NCBI GenBank assembly: GCA_023412805.1
Contig: JAEZRM010000095.1
Coordinates: forward strand, 103,827 to 167,826
Reading direction: 5' to 3'
Length of the DNA stretch: 64,000 nucleotides
Origin: Pseudomonadota bacterium
GTDB taxonomy: Bacteria; Pseudomonadota; Alphaproteobacteria; Rhizobiales; Hyphomicrobiaceae
In this document: in pieces, positions 1 to 8,706 of the stretch
How positions within the stretch are numbered: the first letter of the stretch is position 1
Layout: every line of letters begins with the position of its first letter
Translations under genes and position numbers: made by a program
The notes under the pieces: model-generated
The model's database searches: none
What the model was told of the DNA's origin: nothing
Seen by the model: only the letters and a program-made list of their open reading frames with translations

Positions 1-294
1 GAGGCCAGCAGCACATCGAACCCGGCTCTGTCGCACCCGCCTCGCGACCGGCCGCGCCCCGTGCGTGCCTCCCAATTTTCCTCAGTATGAGAGTGATCTG
101 TAAATCCTAACTTCGCGTTTACTCTGACCTGAAGGTTGTAATCACATTTGCTGCAATATGAATTCGGCCTTCATGATTGCGGCTTTCCTGCCTCGTCGGT
201 CCGACAGGCCTGCCGCGCTCCGGCCGCCGTTGCACGCACCGGGCCGGTCGACTAGGACTAGGCTAATTGCTCCCCCTGCCCGGAGATCCCCACC

Positions 295-906
295 ATGAAG
301 CTTCTCGAGACCCGGATGGCGCCCAATCCGCGGCGCGTGCGCATCTTCCTTGCCGAGAAGGGAATTCAAGTTCCGACCGAGGAGCTAGATCTCATGAAGG
401 GAGAGCTTCAAAGGGAGAGTTTCACCAAACTGAACGCCCTTCAACGGGTTCCGGTGCTGCAGCTCGATGACGGCACGGCCATCTGCGAGTCGATGGCCAT
501 CTGTCGCTACTTCGAAGAGTTGCATCCAGAACCGCCGCTTTTCGGGACAGGCGCCCTCGGTAAAGCCATGGTCGAGATGTGGCAACGGCGCATGGAACTG
601 GGCCTCATGTCCGCCGTTACGTCGGCGTTCCGCCACCTGCATCCCGCGATGGCCGAACGTGAGGTCCCGCAGGTCGCGGCCTGGGGCGAGGCGAACAAGC
701 CGAGAGCTCTCGAAATGCTGCGCATCCTCGACGAGCAACTCGCGGGCAACCGCTTCGTAGCCGGCGACGCCTACTCTGTTGCCGACATCACGGCGCTCGT
801 CACCGTGGACTTCATGAAACCCGCGCGCGTGCAGCGGCCCGAAGGGCTCGCAAACCTCGACCGCTGGTACAAGGAAGTCGCCTCACGGCCGAGCGCCAAG
901 GCCTGA
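295..906 (+). CDS. Glutathione S-transferase family protein
   Basis: A 203-residue cytosolic GST, of normal length for the family. The N-terminal thioredoxin-like half carries the glutathione-binding pattern VPVLQLDDGTAICES around residues 52-66, with the cis-proline after the first valine and the Glu-Ser pair that contacts the gamma-glutamyl group. The C-terminal helical half has the N-capping segment GDAYSVADI near residues 157-165. The ATG at 295 follows a CCGGAGATCCCCACC stretch that can serve as ribosome binding site. It should conjugate or reduce electrophiles with glutathione; the substrate cannot be told from sequence. It stands alone before an MBL-fold gene 34 bases downstream, so the two may be co-transcribed. 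Family assignment is secure, the specific role is not. Confidence 0.9.
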   Translation: MKLLETRMAPNPRRVRIFLAEKGIQVPTEELDLMKGELQRESFTKLNALQRVPVLQLDDGTAICESMAICRYFEELHPEPPLFGTGALGKAMVEMWQRRMELGLMSAVTSAFRHLHPAMAEREVPQVAAWGEANKPRALEMLRILDEQLAGNRFVAGDAYSVADITALVTVDFMKPARVQRPEGLANLDRWYKEVASRPSAKA

Positions 907-940
907 CAGCGCGCACGAACAAGAGGCTGAGACGCCCGTG

Positions 941-1684
941 ATGAAACTGACGATCGTCGGATGCGGTGATGCCTTCGGCGCCGGGGGACGGCTGCAGACG
1001 GGCTATCACGTCGACCTCGGGCATCACCGCTTTCTCATCGACTGCGGTGCGACGAGCCTGATCGGCCTCAACAAGCTCGGCATCGACCCGAACGGCATCT
1101 CGACGATCTTCCTCTCGCATCTGCACGGCGACCATTATTCGGGCCTCGTGTGGTGGATGCTCCACGCGCAGCACGTTGCCAAACGGACCGATCCGCTCAC
1201 CGTCATCGGACCACCCGGCGTCGAGGATCGCGTGCTACAGACGGCGGAGCTGATGTTTCCGGGATCGACGAAGATCGAGCGGCGCTATCCGCTGATCTTC
1301 AAGGAGTGCCGTGCGGGTGAGCCGCTTATCGAAGGCCCCGTCATGGTGACGGCCTGGGAAGTCTCGCATCCCTCGGGCGCGCCTTCGCACGCGCTGCGCT
1401 TCGAGACGGGCGGCAAGGTACTGTCCTTCTCCGGCGATACGGAATGGGTCGATGCGCTCGTGCCCGTGAGCGCCGGCGCCGACCTGTTCATTACAGAGTG
1501 CTACGCGTTTGATGGCCCTGTGCGCTATCACACGAGCTGGAAAATCCTCGAGGAGAACCTGCCGCGGATCGCAGCGAAGCGCATTCTCCTCACGCACATG
1601 AATCCGTCCATGCTGGCGCGCCGCCACGAGATCGACCGGCCGAACATCCTGCTCGCCGAGGACTGCCTCGTCATCGACGTGTAA
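941..1684 (+). CDS. MBL-fold metallohydrolase, RNase Z/arylsulfatase-like
   Basis: A 247-residue metallo-beta-lactamase-fold protein. The zinc motif HLHGDH is at residues 60-65, followed by further ligands in SHPSGAPSH, the aspartate in SFSGDTEW and a histidine in LLTHMNPS. The layout resembles the ElaC/RNase Z and cyclic-nucleotide phosphodiesterase side of the superfamily, but the long exosite arm of true tRNase Z is not visible, so tRNA processing is not claimed. A GTG directly precedes the chosen ATG. The stop codon overlaps the start of the next gene by one base (TAATG), which points to translational coupling with the UDG-like protein downstream. Confidence 0.8.
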   Translation: MKLTIVGCGDAFGAGGRLQTGYHVDLGHHRFLIDCGATSLIGLNKLGIDPNGISTIFLSHLHGDHYSGLVWWMLHAQHVAKRTDPLTVIGPPGVEDRVLQTAELMFPGSTKIERRYPLIFKECRAGEPLIEGPVMVTAWEVSHPSGAPSHALRFETGGKVLSFSGDTEWVDALVPVSAGADLFITECYAFDGPVRYHTSWKILEENLPRIAAKRILLTHMNPSMLARRHEIDRPNILLAEDCLVIDV

Positions 1685-2322
1685 TGCGCACGAAGCGAGT
1701 ACCTTCGAAGCGTCGCGCACTCGATGCGCTCGTCGCGGACATTCGCGCCTGCCGCCTTTGCCGAGATGAGCCTCGGGGTGCGCCTCTGCCGCACGAGCCA
1801 CGTCCCGTTCTGCGTGTGAGTACAACCGCGCGCATCGGCGTATTCGGGCAAGCGCCGGGAACGCGCGTCCATGCCTCCGGCACACCTTTCACGGATCCTT
1901 CCGGCGTGCGCCTGCGCCAATGGATGGGCGTGACGGACGACGAATTCTACGACGTCAGCCGCATCGCCGTCATTCCCATGGGCTTCTGCTTTCCGGGCCT
2001 CGATGCCAAAGGTGGAGACTTGCCGCCACGCCGTGAATGCGCGCCGCTCTGGCGTGCGCGCCTGATGGCGGCACTGCCGAACCTCGAACTGATGCTGCTC
2101 GTCGGGCAGTATGCCCAGCGCTGGCATCTGGGACAGGATAGTCGACGCGATCTGACGAGCACCGTGCAGCGCTGGCGTGAGATCGTCGCGCGGCCGGATG
2201 GCCCGGTGATGGTGCCGCTGCCGCATCCATCATGGCGCAACAACGCCTGGATCAAGAAGCATCCGTGGTTCGACGCGGAGCTGCTGCCGTGGCTGCGCGA
2301 GGCTGTGCGAGCGCATCTCTAG
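1684..2322 (+). CDS. Uracil-DNA glycosylase superfamily protein (probable Fe-S type)
   Basis: A 212-residue UDG-superfamily protein. The glycosylase core shows VFGQAPGTRVHASGTPF near residues 53-69 (motif 1 plus the following loop) and LPHPSWRNN towards the C-terminus (the His of motif 2). Four cysteines at residues 23, 26, 102 and 119 have the C-x2-C ... C ... C spacing of the 4Fe-4S cluster in family 4/5 enzymes. It probably removes uracil or other deaminated bases from DNA. Its start overlaps the stop of the MBL-fold gene by one base, so the two are likely one operon. A second UDG in this window (41933-42820, minus strand) lacks most of these cysteines. Confidence 0.75.
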   Translation: MRTKRVPSKRRALDALVADIRACRLCRDEPRGAPLPHEPRPVLRVSTTARIGVFGQAPGTRVHASGTPFTDPSGVRLRQWMGVTDDEFYDVSRIAVIPMGFCFPGLDAKGGDLPPRRECAPLWRARLMAALPNLELMLLVGQYAQRWHLGQDSRRDLTSTVQRWREIVARPDGPVMVPLPHPSWRNNAWIKKHPWFDAELLPWLREAVRAHL

Positions 2323-2562
2323 TTCGCGCCTTCGGCGCGAGTGGGCTGCCGCCCACACCCGCTCGGGGAGACCCCGAACCCCCTTCTATTTATGACTTGG
2401 AGTTGCCGCGAACTCGACCGGTCCTTTCTCTCCGCGAAGAACGGGGAGAGGGAAAAATGGAGCGCGAGCCGCGCACTCCAAGTGACAAAAAGGAGGGGGT
2501 CCGGGGTCTCCCCGGTTGGGGCCAGGGGCGAAAGCCCCGTCGCGCCAGCGGCGCGAGGGCGG
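2323..2562. repeat. Dispersed intergenic inverted-repeat element, copy A
   Basis: This fills most of the 310-base gap between the UDG-like gene and the convergent P450 gene. Two imperfect arms of about 75 bases face each other. The left arm (about 2335-2412) contains CTCGGGGAGACCCCGAACCC followed by a T-rich patch and GACTTGGAGT. The right arm (about 2482-2557) is its inverted counterpart with ACTCCAAGTGAC, an A-run, GGAGGGGG and GGGGTCTCCCCGG. Each outer end has a GC-rich hairpin (GCGCC-TTC-GGCGC on the left). The same blocks return at 20.1-20.5, 49.2-49.3 and 52.9-53.0 kb. Lying between two convergent genes, it could act as a bidirectional terminator. No coding content is credible here. Confidence 0.7.
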
Positions 2563-2632
2563 CTGCAGTCGAGTTCGACACTGACGCCGAGCATCAGCAC
2601 CTCTTCTCAGCAGCCCGCGGCAAACAGAAAAA

Positions 2633-4060
2633 CTAGCTCAGCTCATGAATGCGGAAGTTGAGACCGCCGCGCGGTGTCAGCGTCACCGTCGCGTTGATGC
2701 CGGGGTGCTCGGCAGCCGGTGCATGCTTGTTGCCCACATATTCGGGACGGAAGCGGCGCAGCAGCATCGAGAGCGCGAGCGTGTTCTCGACCTGGCTCAT
2801 GGCGCCGCCGATGCAGGAGCGCTTGCCGCCGCCGAACGGAATGTACGTGTAGGGCCGGCGCTTCTTCGCGGCCTCGCCCATGAAGCGTTCGGGGCGGAAG
2901 CTCTCGGGCTCCTCCCAGAAGCGCGGATCATGATGCGCACCGTAGGCAAAGAGGACGACGCGATCGCCTGCCTTGATCTGCTTGCCGCCGATCTCGTCGT
3001 CCTTCGCGGCGACGCGGATGAGGCCCCAGATCGGCGGATAGAAGCGCATGGTCTCCTGGATCACGGCGCGCGTGTAGGCGAGCCCCGAATAGTCGGCCGC
3101 CGTCGGCTCGCGCGAGCCATAGACTTCCTCGCCCTCGCGGCGAATGCGCTCGACGATCTCGGGATTGCGCGACGCTTCGTAGAGCGCCCAGGCGAGTGTC
3201 AGCGCCGTCGTCTCGGTGCCGGCCCAGAGATACTGCTTCAGCTCGTCGACGGCCTGCTGCTCGTCGAACTCCGGCACGTTCGGATCGGCGGTTACGGCCT
3301 GGATCATCTTCAACAGCGTGCGCTCGCGCTCCTCGCGCGGGTTCGCCGCGAAGATCGACGGCGGCACGCCTGCCCAGGCTTCCATAGCCTTGGCGATGCT
3401 GTCCTCGGAGATCTCGAAGTCCGCGTCCGACATCTTCTTCATGCGAAGATCTTTGTGGCTTGGGACGTCGGTGTAGGTCTTCACGCACTTGAAGATGAAG
3501 TGCGGATTGAAAGGCATGTCGCGATCGAACAAAGCCTTGCAGATCATGTCGGCCGCGAGCGTCCAGGTCTGCTCGACCATCTCGACGCTCTCGCCCGTGC
3601 GCGCGAGCTCGGCCCAGATATCCATCTTCTGGCGGATCGCGGTCAGGAAGTACGGGATGTACTCCGCGAACATGTCCGGATGGAAAGCCGGCTGCTGCGG
3701 CATCCGGATCTTCTGCCAGAGAGCGCCGTCGTGCGTGATCATCGACTTGCCGAAGACCGGACGCAGGCCGTCGAAGTACTTCACATAGTCGTCGACCTTC
3801 GTGACGAGCACGCGCTTGAAATGATCGGGCTCGGAAAGGAAGACCACGCGTTCGTTGGCCATGGTCACGGCGATGACGCCACCGTAGCGTTGCGTGAGCT
3901 GCTGCAGGATCGTCATCGGGTTCGCCGCCGTGCCCTTCTGCAGGGCGGTCAGCTTGAACCAGATGCTCTCCTGCTCACCGAGGCCCTGCGTGTGCTGGCC
4001 AGGTGTTGTGGCATTTGCCTGCTGCAGACCATCATTGGTCGGCGTATGGATCGCAGTCAT
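2633..4060 (-). CDS. Cytochrome P450
   Basis: A complete soluble bacterial P450 of 475 residues. Visible marks are the I-helix oxygen-activation motif AGTETT, the K-helix ExxR as ETMR, the PERF segment after the meander, and the heme-binding loop FGGGKRSCIGG with the thiolate Cys at residue 416. The overall pattern resembles class-E P450s of the CYP4/CYP102 fatty-acid hydroxylase kind, but the substrate is not predictable. There is no fused reductase, so separate redox partners are needed; none is adjacent. The start at 4060 was preferred to a more upstream ATG because AGGAA lies about 9 bases before it. It stands alone: the next same-strand gene, purN, ends 226 bases upstream. Confidence 0.93.
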   Translation of the reverse strand: MTAIHTPTNDGLQQANATTPGQHTQGLGEQESIWFKLTALQKGTAANPMTILQQLTQRYGGVIAVTMANERVVFLSEPDHFKRVLVTKVDDYVKYFDGLRPVFGKSMITHDGALWQKIRMPQQPAFHPDMFAEYIPYFLTAIRQKMDIWAELARTGESVEMVEQTWTLAADMICKALFDRDMPFNPHFIFKCVKTYTDVPSHKDLRMKKMSDADFEISEDSIAKAMEAWAGVPPSIFAANPREERERTLLKMIQAVTADPNVPEFDEQQAVDELKQYLWAGTETTALTLAWALYEASRNPEIVERIRREGEEVYGSREPTAADYSGLAYTRAVIQETMRFYPPIWGLIRVAAKDDEIGGKQIKAGDRVVLFAYGAHHDPRFWEEPESFRPERFMGEAAKKRRPYTYIPFGGGKRSCIGGAMSQVENTLALSMLLRRFRPEYVGNKHAPAAEHPGINATVTLTPRGGLNFRIHELS

Positions 4061-4286
4061 AGCGTGCGTTCCTACCGTCCACGCGCAATGCACGCGGACA
4101 ATCGAGGTTGTCTCAGCCGACCGGCGTTTCCCCACCCATGGCGCTCGAAGGCATCTGACGTGCCGTTAGCTGCCTAAAGGTCTCGTAACATCCGCTCGGC
4201 GGCAATGTCCACGCACGGTCACTTGACCGCTGCATTTTGGCGCGGCCTGTGTCCGAAACGCGAACTTTTGCCAGATTTTAGCCCGG

Positions 4287-4943
4287 TCACGCCTCTTCAG
4301 GCGAGATCATGCAGGACGCTTGGTTAACGGCGGTCAGAATGCGCACGCGCCCATCTTCGAGTCGGGCCGCGTCTGAAGCGACCAGGGCAAGGGCCTGCGG
4401 ATACAGAACATGTTCCACACGGAGTATCCGTGCGGCGAGGCTTGCGGGTGTATCGCCGTCCAAGACCGGTACCGCCCCCTGGGCGATGATGGGCCCGGCA
4501 TCCATCTCGGCGATCACATGATGCACGGTGCAGCCGGCGATTCGCACACCATCCGCGAGCGCCCGTGCGTGTGTGTGAAGTCCCGGGTAGAGCGGCAGCA
4601 GCGAAGGGTGGATGTTGATCATGCGCCCGGCCCAGCGCGCGACGAAACCACCTGTCATAATGCGCATGAAACCGGCCAACGCGACCAGTTCGACCCCCTC
4701 CCTTTCGAGCACGGCCTGGATCGCCTCCTCGAAGGCCTCGCGGGTTGCATAAGCCTTGTGATCGACCGCGTGGGCGGCAATGCCCTGCTCGCGGGCCCAG
4801 GCAAGCCCGGCGGCCTGCGGGCGATTGGATATCACGCAGACGATCTCGGCCGGATAGTCCGCCGCGCGCGACGCCGCCACGAGCGCCATCATGTTCGAGC
4901 CGCGGCCCGAAATGAGGATGCCGACGCGCCGGCGCGGCTTCAC
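4287..4943 (-). CDS. purN: Phosphoribosylglycinamide formyltransferase PurN
   Basis: This enzyme transfers the formyl group from 10-formyl-tetrahydrofolate to GAR in the third step of purine synthesis. The 218-residue protein shows the phosphate loop GRGSNM near residue 14, the catalytic Asn-His stretch INIHPSLLPLYPG, and the catalytic Asp in IAEMDAGPI, all in the usual order. The start is a GTG at 4943 that overlaps the purM stop codon (GTGA), so the two genes are translationally coupled. The purM-purN order and coupling are typical for alphaproteobacteria. No second formyltransferase (PurT) is seen in the window. Confidence 0.96.
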   Translation of the reverse strand: MKPRRRVGILISGRGSNMMALVAASRAADYPAEIVCVISNRPQAAGLAWAREQGIAAHAVDHKAYATREAFEEAIQAVLEREGVELVALAGFMRIMTGGFVARWAGRMINIHPSLLPLYPGLHTHARALADGVRIAGCTVHHVIAEMDAGPIIAQGAVPVLDGDTPASLAARILRVEHVLYPQALALVASDAARLEDGRVRILTAVNQASCMISPEEA

Positions 4944-6088
4944 GATGGGTACCTCAACTGACCGGTGTAGTGCACGGCCTCGGTCTGGCCCTTGCCCTTG
5001 GCGTCGCTCAGGACGCCGCGCGGCGGCGCTATTCGGCCGATGATCATCGGAGACTCGCCAGCTTCGCGAAGCTCCTTCAGCACGAGTCCAGCGCGGTCGC
5101 GCGATGCCACGATCACGAGGCCGATACCGCAGTTGAACGTGCGCAGCATCTCGGTGTCATCGAGATTGCCGGCGGCTTTGAGCCAGCCGAACACAGCCGG
5201 CGGTATCCAGGCGCCAAGATCGATCTCGGCACCAATCTGGTCGGATAGAACGCGCGGCACGTTCTCTGAAAGGCCACCACCCGTGATGTGGGCCAGTGCC
5301 TTGATCGCGCCCTCGGGGCCGCTGCCGCCGGTCGCGCGCAGCGCCGCCAGCACGGGCTTGACGTAGATGCGCGTCGGCGTGAGCAGGCTTGCTGCCAGCG
5401 ACACGTCGGGCGCGTAGGGGGCCGGCGTCTCCCACTCGAGACTGGCGCCGGCGACAAGCTTGCGCACGAGCGAGTAGCCATTCGAGTGCACACCCGACGA
5501 GGGCAGGCCAATCAGCAGGTCGCCGACGTCGATATCGGCACGCGGCAGCACGCCACCACGCTCGACGGCGCCGACGCAAAAGCCGGCGAGATCGTAGTCA
5601 CCGCCGCCGTACATACCGGGCATCTCGGCCGTTTCGCCGCCGATGAGCGCGCAGCCTGCCTCATGGCACCCGGCCGCAATCCCGGCGATCACCTCGCGGG
5701 CAACCTCCACATCGAGCTTGCCGGTCGAGAAATAGTCGAGGAAGAACAACGGCTCAGCGCCCTGCACGATCAGATCGTTGACGCACATGGCGACGAGATC
5801 GACGCCGATCGTCGCGTGCTGGCCGGTCTCGATGGCGATCTTGAGCTTGGTGCCGACACCGTCATTGGCAGCGACGAGGATGGGATCCTTATAGCCCGCC
5901 GCCTTCAGATCGAAGAGACCGCCGAAGCCGCCGAGATCCGCATCGGCGCCGGCGCGCCGCGTCGCGCGCACCAGCGGCTTGATGGCGGCCACGAGGGCAT
6001 TGCCGGCATCGATATCGACGCCGGAATCACGGTAGGTGACGGACGCATTCGGGTCCGTACCTGCGCCGTTGTGGCCAATGGACGTCAT
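4940..6088 (-). CDS. purM: Phosphoribosylformylglycinamidine cyclo-ligase PurM
   Basis: AIR synthetase, the fifth step of purine synthesis; it closes the imidazole ring of FGAM using ATP. The 382-residue protein has the PurM N-terminal signature with VAANDGVGTKLKIA and the segments ALIGGETAEMPGMY and SSGVHSNGYSLVR. The ATG at 6088 gives MTSIGHNGAG and a length slightly above the family norm of about 350; the open frame extends 67 codons further but that part has no family similarity. It overlaps purN by four bases. The 267-base gap to the divergent DUF2066 gene must hold promoters for both directions, but no clear boxes were identified. Confidence 0.96.
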   Translation of the reverse strand: MTSIGHNGAGTDPNASVTYRDSGVDIDAGNALVAAIKPLVRATRRAGADADLGGFGGLFDLKAAGYKDPILVAANDGVGTKLKIAIETGQHATIGVDLVAMCVNDLIVQGAEPLFFLDYFSTGKLDVEVAREVIAGIAAGCHEAGCALIGGETAEMPGMYGGGDYDLAGFCVGAVERGGVLPRADIDVGDLLIGLPSSGVHSNGYSLVRKLVAGASLEWETPAPYAPDVSLAASLLTPTRIYVKPVLAALRATGGSGPEGAIKALAHITGGGLSENVPRVLSDQIGAEIDLGAWIPPAVFGWLKAAGNLDDTEMLRTFNCGIGLVIVASRDRAGLVLKELREAGESPMIIGRIAPPRGVLSDAKGKGQTEAVHYTGQLRYPS

Positions 6089-6355
6089 TTTCACCCTCGC
6101 AGAGGTGGACCGCTGCCCTCGGGCTCGGCGTTCGTGCCACGGCGGACCAGGAACTCGGGGACGGTCAAGCCAGGAGGCGCAATGCTCGCAGCCGAACCCT
6201 ACTTTTGCCCCAATGGTCATGGCCCAAGTGGTGATGCCCAACTGATGGGTATTGTGCGGGGCAATAGCAATCCGTGGGGCGTTCGGCAACTCACGGAAAG
6301 GCTATGTTGTCCCCAATTCCGGATGAATTGGCTAAGCGTGGGACCGTTGGGCACC

Positions 6356-7633
6356 ATGAGAAGGCTTTTGGGCAACACCGACCTAGCAACGGGCATCGGC
6401 GCGAATAGCGGCAGGCGGGCGCGGCGAGCCTTAGCAGGCTCGCTTGCGGCGGCGTTTCTCGGCCTCGCGCCGGGGGCTGCGACGGCCGAGGATTCGAAAG
6501 TCTTCATCATCGGGAACTATCCCGTGGAGGCCCGCGCAGCCGATGCCGTGACCGCCAAAGAGCAGGCCATTGCCGACGGCCAGCAGGCAGCCTTCCGCTC
6601 GCTTCTGAAGCGCATCGTGCCCGTGACCTCCTACGCGCGCCTGAAGCAGGTTCGCGCCACCCCTGCCGCGCCGATGATCGAAGGCTTCTCGGTCCGCTCC
6701 GAGCGCAACTCGGCGACGGAATACATCGCGAGCTACGACTTCTCCTTCCAGCCGGCGGCGGTGCAGCAGCTGCTCGAACGCAACGGCATTCCGTACGTCG
6801 ACAAGCAGGCACCGCGCATCGTGATCGTGCCGATCTATCGCGCCGAGCGCCAGCCGCAGAACGTGACGGCAGAGGCCAGCGACACCTGGATGTACGCGTG
6901 GCGCAGTCTCGATCTCGCCAACACGCTGACGCCGGCGACGATCTCGCAACCGAAGAAGACGCTGAATCCCGACACGGTTAAAGCCGCACTCGAAGGTGAA
7001 GGCGGCGCGCAGCGCGCGATCGCCGGTGAATACCAGACATCGCTGGTCGTGCTCGCGGTCATCGAGCCGAGTGCCGACGGCAAGAAAGCGACCGTCACGC
7101 TTAGCGGGCAGGATTCTGTCGGTCCGTTCTCGCTCGCGCGCAACTATCGCCTCGACGGCGACATTGCCTACACATCCGAGCTTGCGGCAGTCGTCGGGCT
7201 CGGCGTGCTGGAAGGGCGCTGGAAGGCCGCGAATTCGCATCTGAGCACGGCGAGTGCGCCGGCGCAGAACAACTTCGCTCCAGCACCGGGCGGTGGCGGT
7301 AGTGGCTACGGCTGGGGCGCAAGCCCTGGTGCGAGCCCGGGCTACGGCGAGGGCCCGTCGAGCTATGGCGCTCGCGGCAGTCAGCCCGGTGGCGGCGCGC
7401 CGATCCGCCTCTCGGTGTCGTTCCAGGGCATGAACGAATGGCAGCAGATCAGCCAGCGCCTATCCGCGGTGCCGGGTGTCGGTAATCTCGAAGTGGAAGG
7501 CCTTTCCGCGCGCAGTGCCCGCATTGCGCTGAGCTTTCCTGGCAGCCCCGACGATCTTGCCCGTGCGCTTTCCCAGCAGGGGCTGAGCCTGCGCAGCGGA
7601 CCCGACGGATTGATCCTGAGCGGCGGACGCTGA
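6356..7633 (+). CDS. DUF2066 domain-containing exported protein
   Basis: A 425-residue protein of unknown function. Residues 1-45 form a long signal peptide: an arginine-rich start, then a hydrophobic core ALAGSLAAAFLGLAPGAATA ending at a plausible AxA cleavage site. The mature part begins with the DUF2066 region, followed by a glycine-serine-tyrosine-rich linker (about residues 300-345) and a short C-terminal domain with SVSFQGMNEWQQI. The family usually sits beside purM in alphaproteobacteria, as here, divergently. The ATG at 6356 was chosen because it gives the shortest signal peptide with a positive N-region; an ATG at 6323 is also possible. No function is proposed. Confidence 0.8.
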   Translation: MRRLLGNTDLATGIGANSGRRARRALAGSLAAAFLGLAPGAATAEDSKVFIIGNYPVEARAADAVTAKEQAIADGQQAAFRSLLKRIVPVTSYARLKQVRATPAAPMIEGFSVRSERNSATEYIASYDFSFQPAAVQQLLERNGIPYVDKQAPRIVIVPIYRAERQPQNVTAEASDTWMYAWRSLDLANTLTPATISQPKKTLNPDTVKAALEGEGGAQRAIAGEYQTSLVVLAVIEPSADGKKATVTLSGQDSVGPFSLARNYRLDGDIAYTSELAAVVGLGVLEGRWKAANSHLSTASAPAQNNFAPAPGGGGSGYGWGASPGASPGYGEGPSSYGARGSQPGGGAPIRLSVSFQGMNEWQQISQRLSAVPGVGNLEVEGLSARSARIALSFPGSPDDLARALSQQGLSLRSGPDGLILSGGR

Positions 7634-7634
7634 T

Positions 7635-8084
7635 CTACGGTTGAAACAGCCGCATGTCCCACGCGACGGGGTGTTCGAGCCCGGGCCGTATGCGCGGCGC
7701 TTCGGGATGTCCGCAGTTGATGATCACGTTCTCCTCGATGCGGGCCACGAACGACGGCACGATCAGGATCGCCGATCGCTTCTCATGGTACCATTTCGAG
7801 CCGGCGGCCCGCGCCTTGGCGAGGTCCAGCCATCCAGGCACGGTGTCCTTCGTGAAGATCTCGTAGGAAATACCGGCCGGAATCTCGATCTCGATGTAGT
7901 GCTGGTTCGACGGCAGTACGCCATTGAAGTGCGCGAGCTTTTCGAGGAGCGCGGTGGCGTAGTGCCGCGAGGTATAGATGACCTCCTGACCCTTCTCGTG
8001 CCAGCGGCCCTCGATGCGCGCCGCGCCTTCGCCGCTGTAGATGGGATAAGTGCCCTGCGGATCGCCGATGCGATAGGCGCGCAT
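7635..8084 (-). CDS. RES-domain toxin of an Xre-RES toxin-antitoxin pair
   Basis: A 149-residue RES-domain protein. Characterised members of this family degrade or modify cellular NAD+ and are held in check by a cognate Xre-type antitoxin. The signature residues can be placed: Arg in the GRW stretch, Tyr in VIYTS, Glu in ALLEKLAH, Ser in IVPSF and Asn in IINCGHP, so the active site looks intact. The ATG at 8084 lies 16 bases after the antitoxin stop, with GCGGAG just before it; a longer frame start further upstream would overlap the antitoxin and is less likely. The DUF2066 gene ends one base away on the opposite strand. Confidence 0.88.
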   Translation of the reverse strand: MRAYRIGDPQGTYPIYSGEGAARIEGRWHEKGQEVIYTSRHYATALLEKLAHFNGVLPSNQHYIEIEIPAGISYEIFTKDTVPGWLDLAKARAAGSKWYHEKRSAILIVPSFVARIEENVIINCGHPEAPRIRPGLEHPVAWDMRLFQP

Positions 8085-8100
8085 CGGCTCCGCGAGAACT

Positions 8101-8550
8101 CTAGACCGCGACGCCGGCATCGGCTTTGGCCAGCAGCTTGAGGACGAGATCGGCGCCCGCAATCGATTCCTTGGCGAGATCGATCGGCGTGCGGCCGCCG
8201 AGCATGGGATGCTCCTGGATCATGAAGCGCGCGGCCCGTCCCGCATCATCGTGATAGACGCGCAGCACCTCGTAGAAGACCTTCGAAAGCGCCCAGACCT
8301 TTTCGCTCTCGTCCTTGGTGAGGGCGTGCTTCCGACGATGGAGCGTCGACTTCGGAATGATGTCCGTCGCGCGGACGAACTTCCCCTGCGGATCGATCCG
8401 TTCCATGACGACCGTCGCCGTCTTGACCGGAAAGCCCTTGGCAAGCCGCTCCACCAGCCCAAGATCATCCACTTTGGCCCAGTCCGACAGGCCCATGAAT
8501 TTGGCGATCCGTCGGGCCTCGGAAACGGCCCCACTTTCAGCCGTCGGCAT
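8101..8550 (-). CDS. Xre-type antitoxin (ParS/MbcA toxin-binding family)
   Basis: A 149-residue antitoxin located directly upstream of the RES toxin. The N-terminal two thirds hold an HTH-like region (PKSTLHRRK near the middle). The C-terminus carries the toxin-binding hallmark LGGRTPIDLA, followed by a hydrophobic helix that ends in a short loop. It should bind and block the RES toxin and repress the operon. The start at 8550 is supported by GGAGGT eight bases upstream. A promoter and a short palindrome lie just ahead (see 8567-8609). Confidence 0.87.
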   Translation of the reverse strand: MPTAESGAVSEARRIAKFMGLSDWAKVDDLGLVERLAKGFPVKTATVVMERIDPQGKFVRATDIIPKSTLHRRKHALTKDESEKVWALSKVFYEVLRVYHDDAGRAARFMIQEHPMLGGRTPIDLAKESIAGADLVLKLLAKADAGVAV

Positions 8551-8566
8551 GGCAGCACCTCCGCTA

Positions 8567-8609
8567 TTCCACATGGAACAGATATAGTCTCATTTGGCAC
8601 CAACCACAA
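8567..8609 (-). promoter_or_regulatory. Promoter and operator-like palindrome of the Xre-RES operon
   Basis: Read on the minus strand, a -35-like TTGTGG (8609-8604) and a -10 box CTATAT (8587-8582) are separated by 16 bases. CTATAT is the preferred rhizobial -10 sequence. Just downstream lies the palindrome TTCCA-CA-TGGAA (8567-8578), where an autoregulatory antitoxin would be expected to bind, ahead of the GGAGGT ribosome site. Confidence 0.5.
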
Positions 8610-8706
8610 GGCCCAGGCGGGCGCGCGCATCTGCCTGTTGCGCTTGGGCTGGAACGTGCTATGCCCAGGCCACCCCCCAATTCTGTCCGGGTTCAGTACT
8701 GCCGCG

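Noticed and set aside
2645..4177. 510-codon plus-strand open frame opposite the P450 gene
   Set aside because: Antisense of a complete P450 with heme-binding motif; low-complexity translation.
8209..8706. N-terminal extension of RNase D by 166 codons
   Set aside because: It lies antisense to the Xre antitoxin and has no RNase D similarity; the family starts at 8707.
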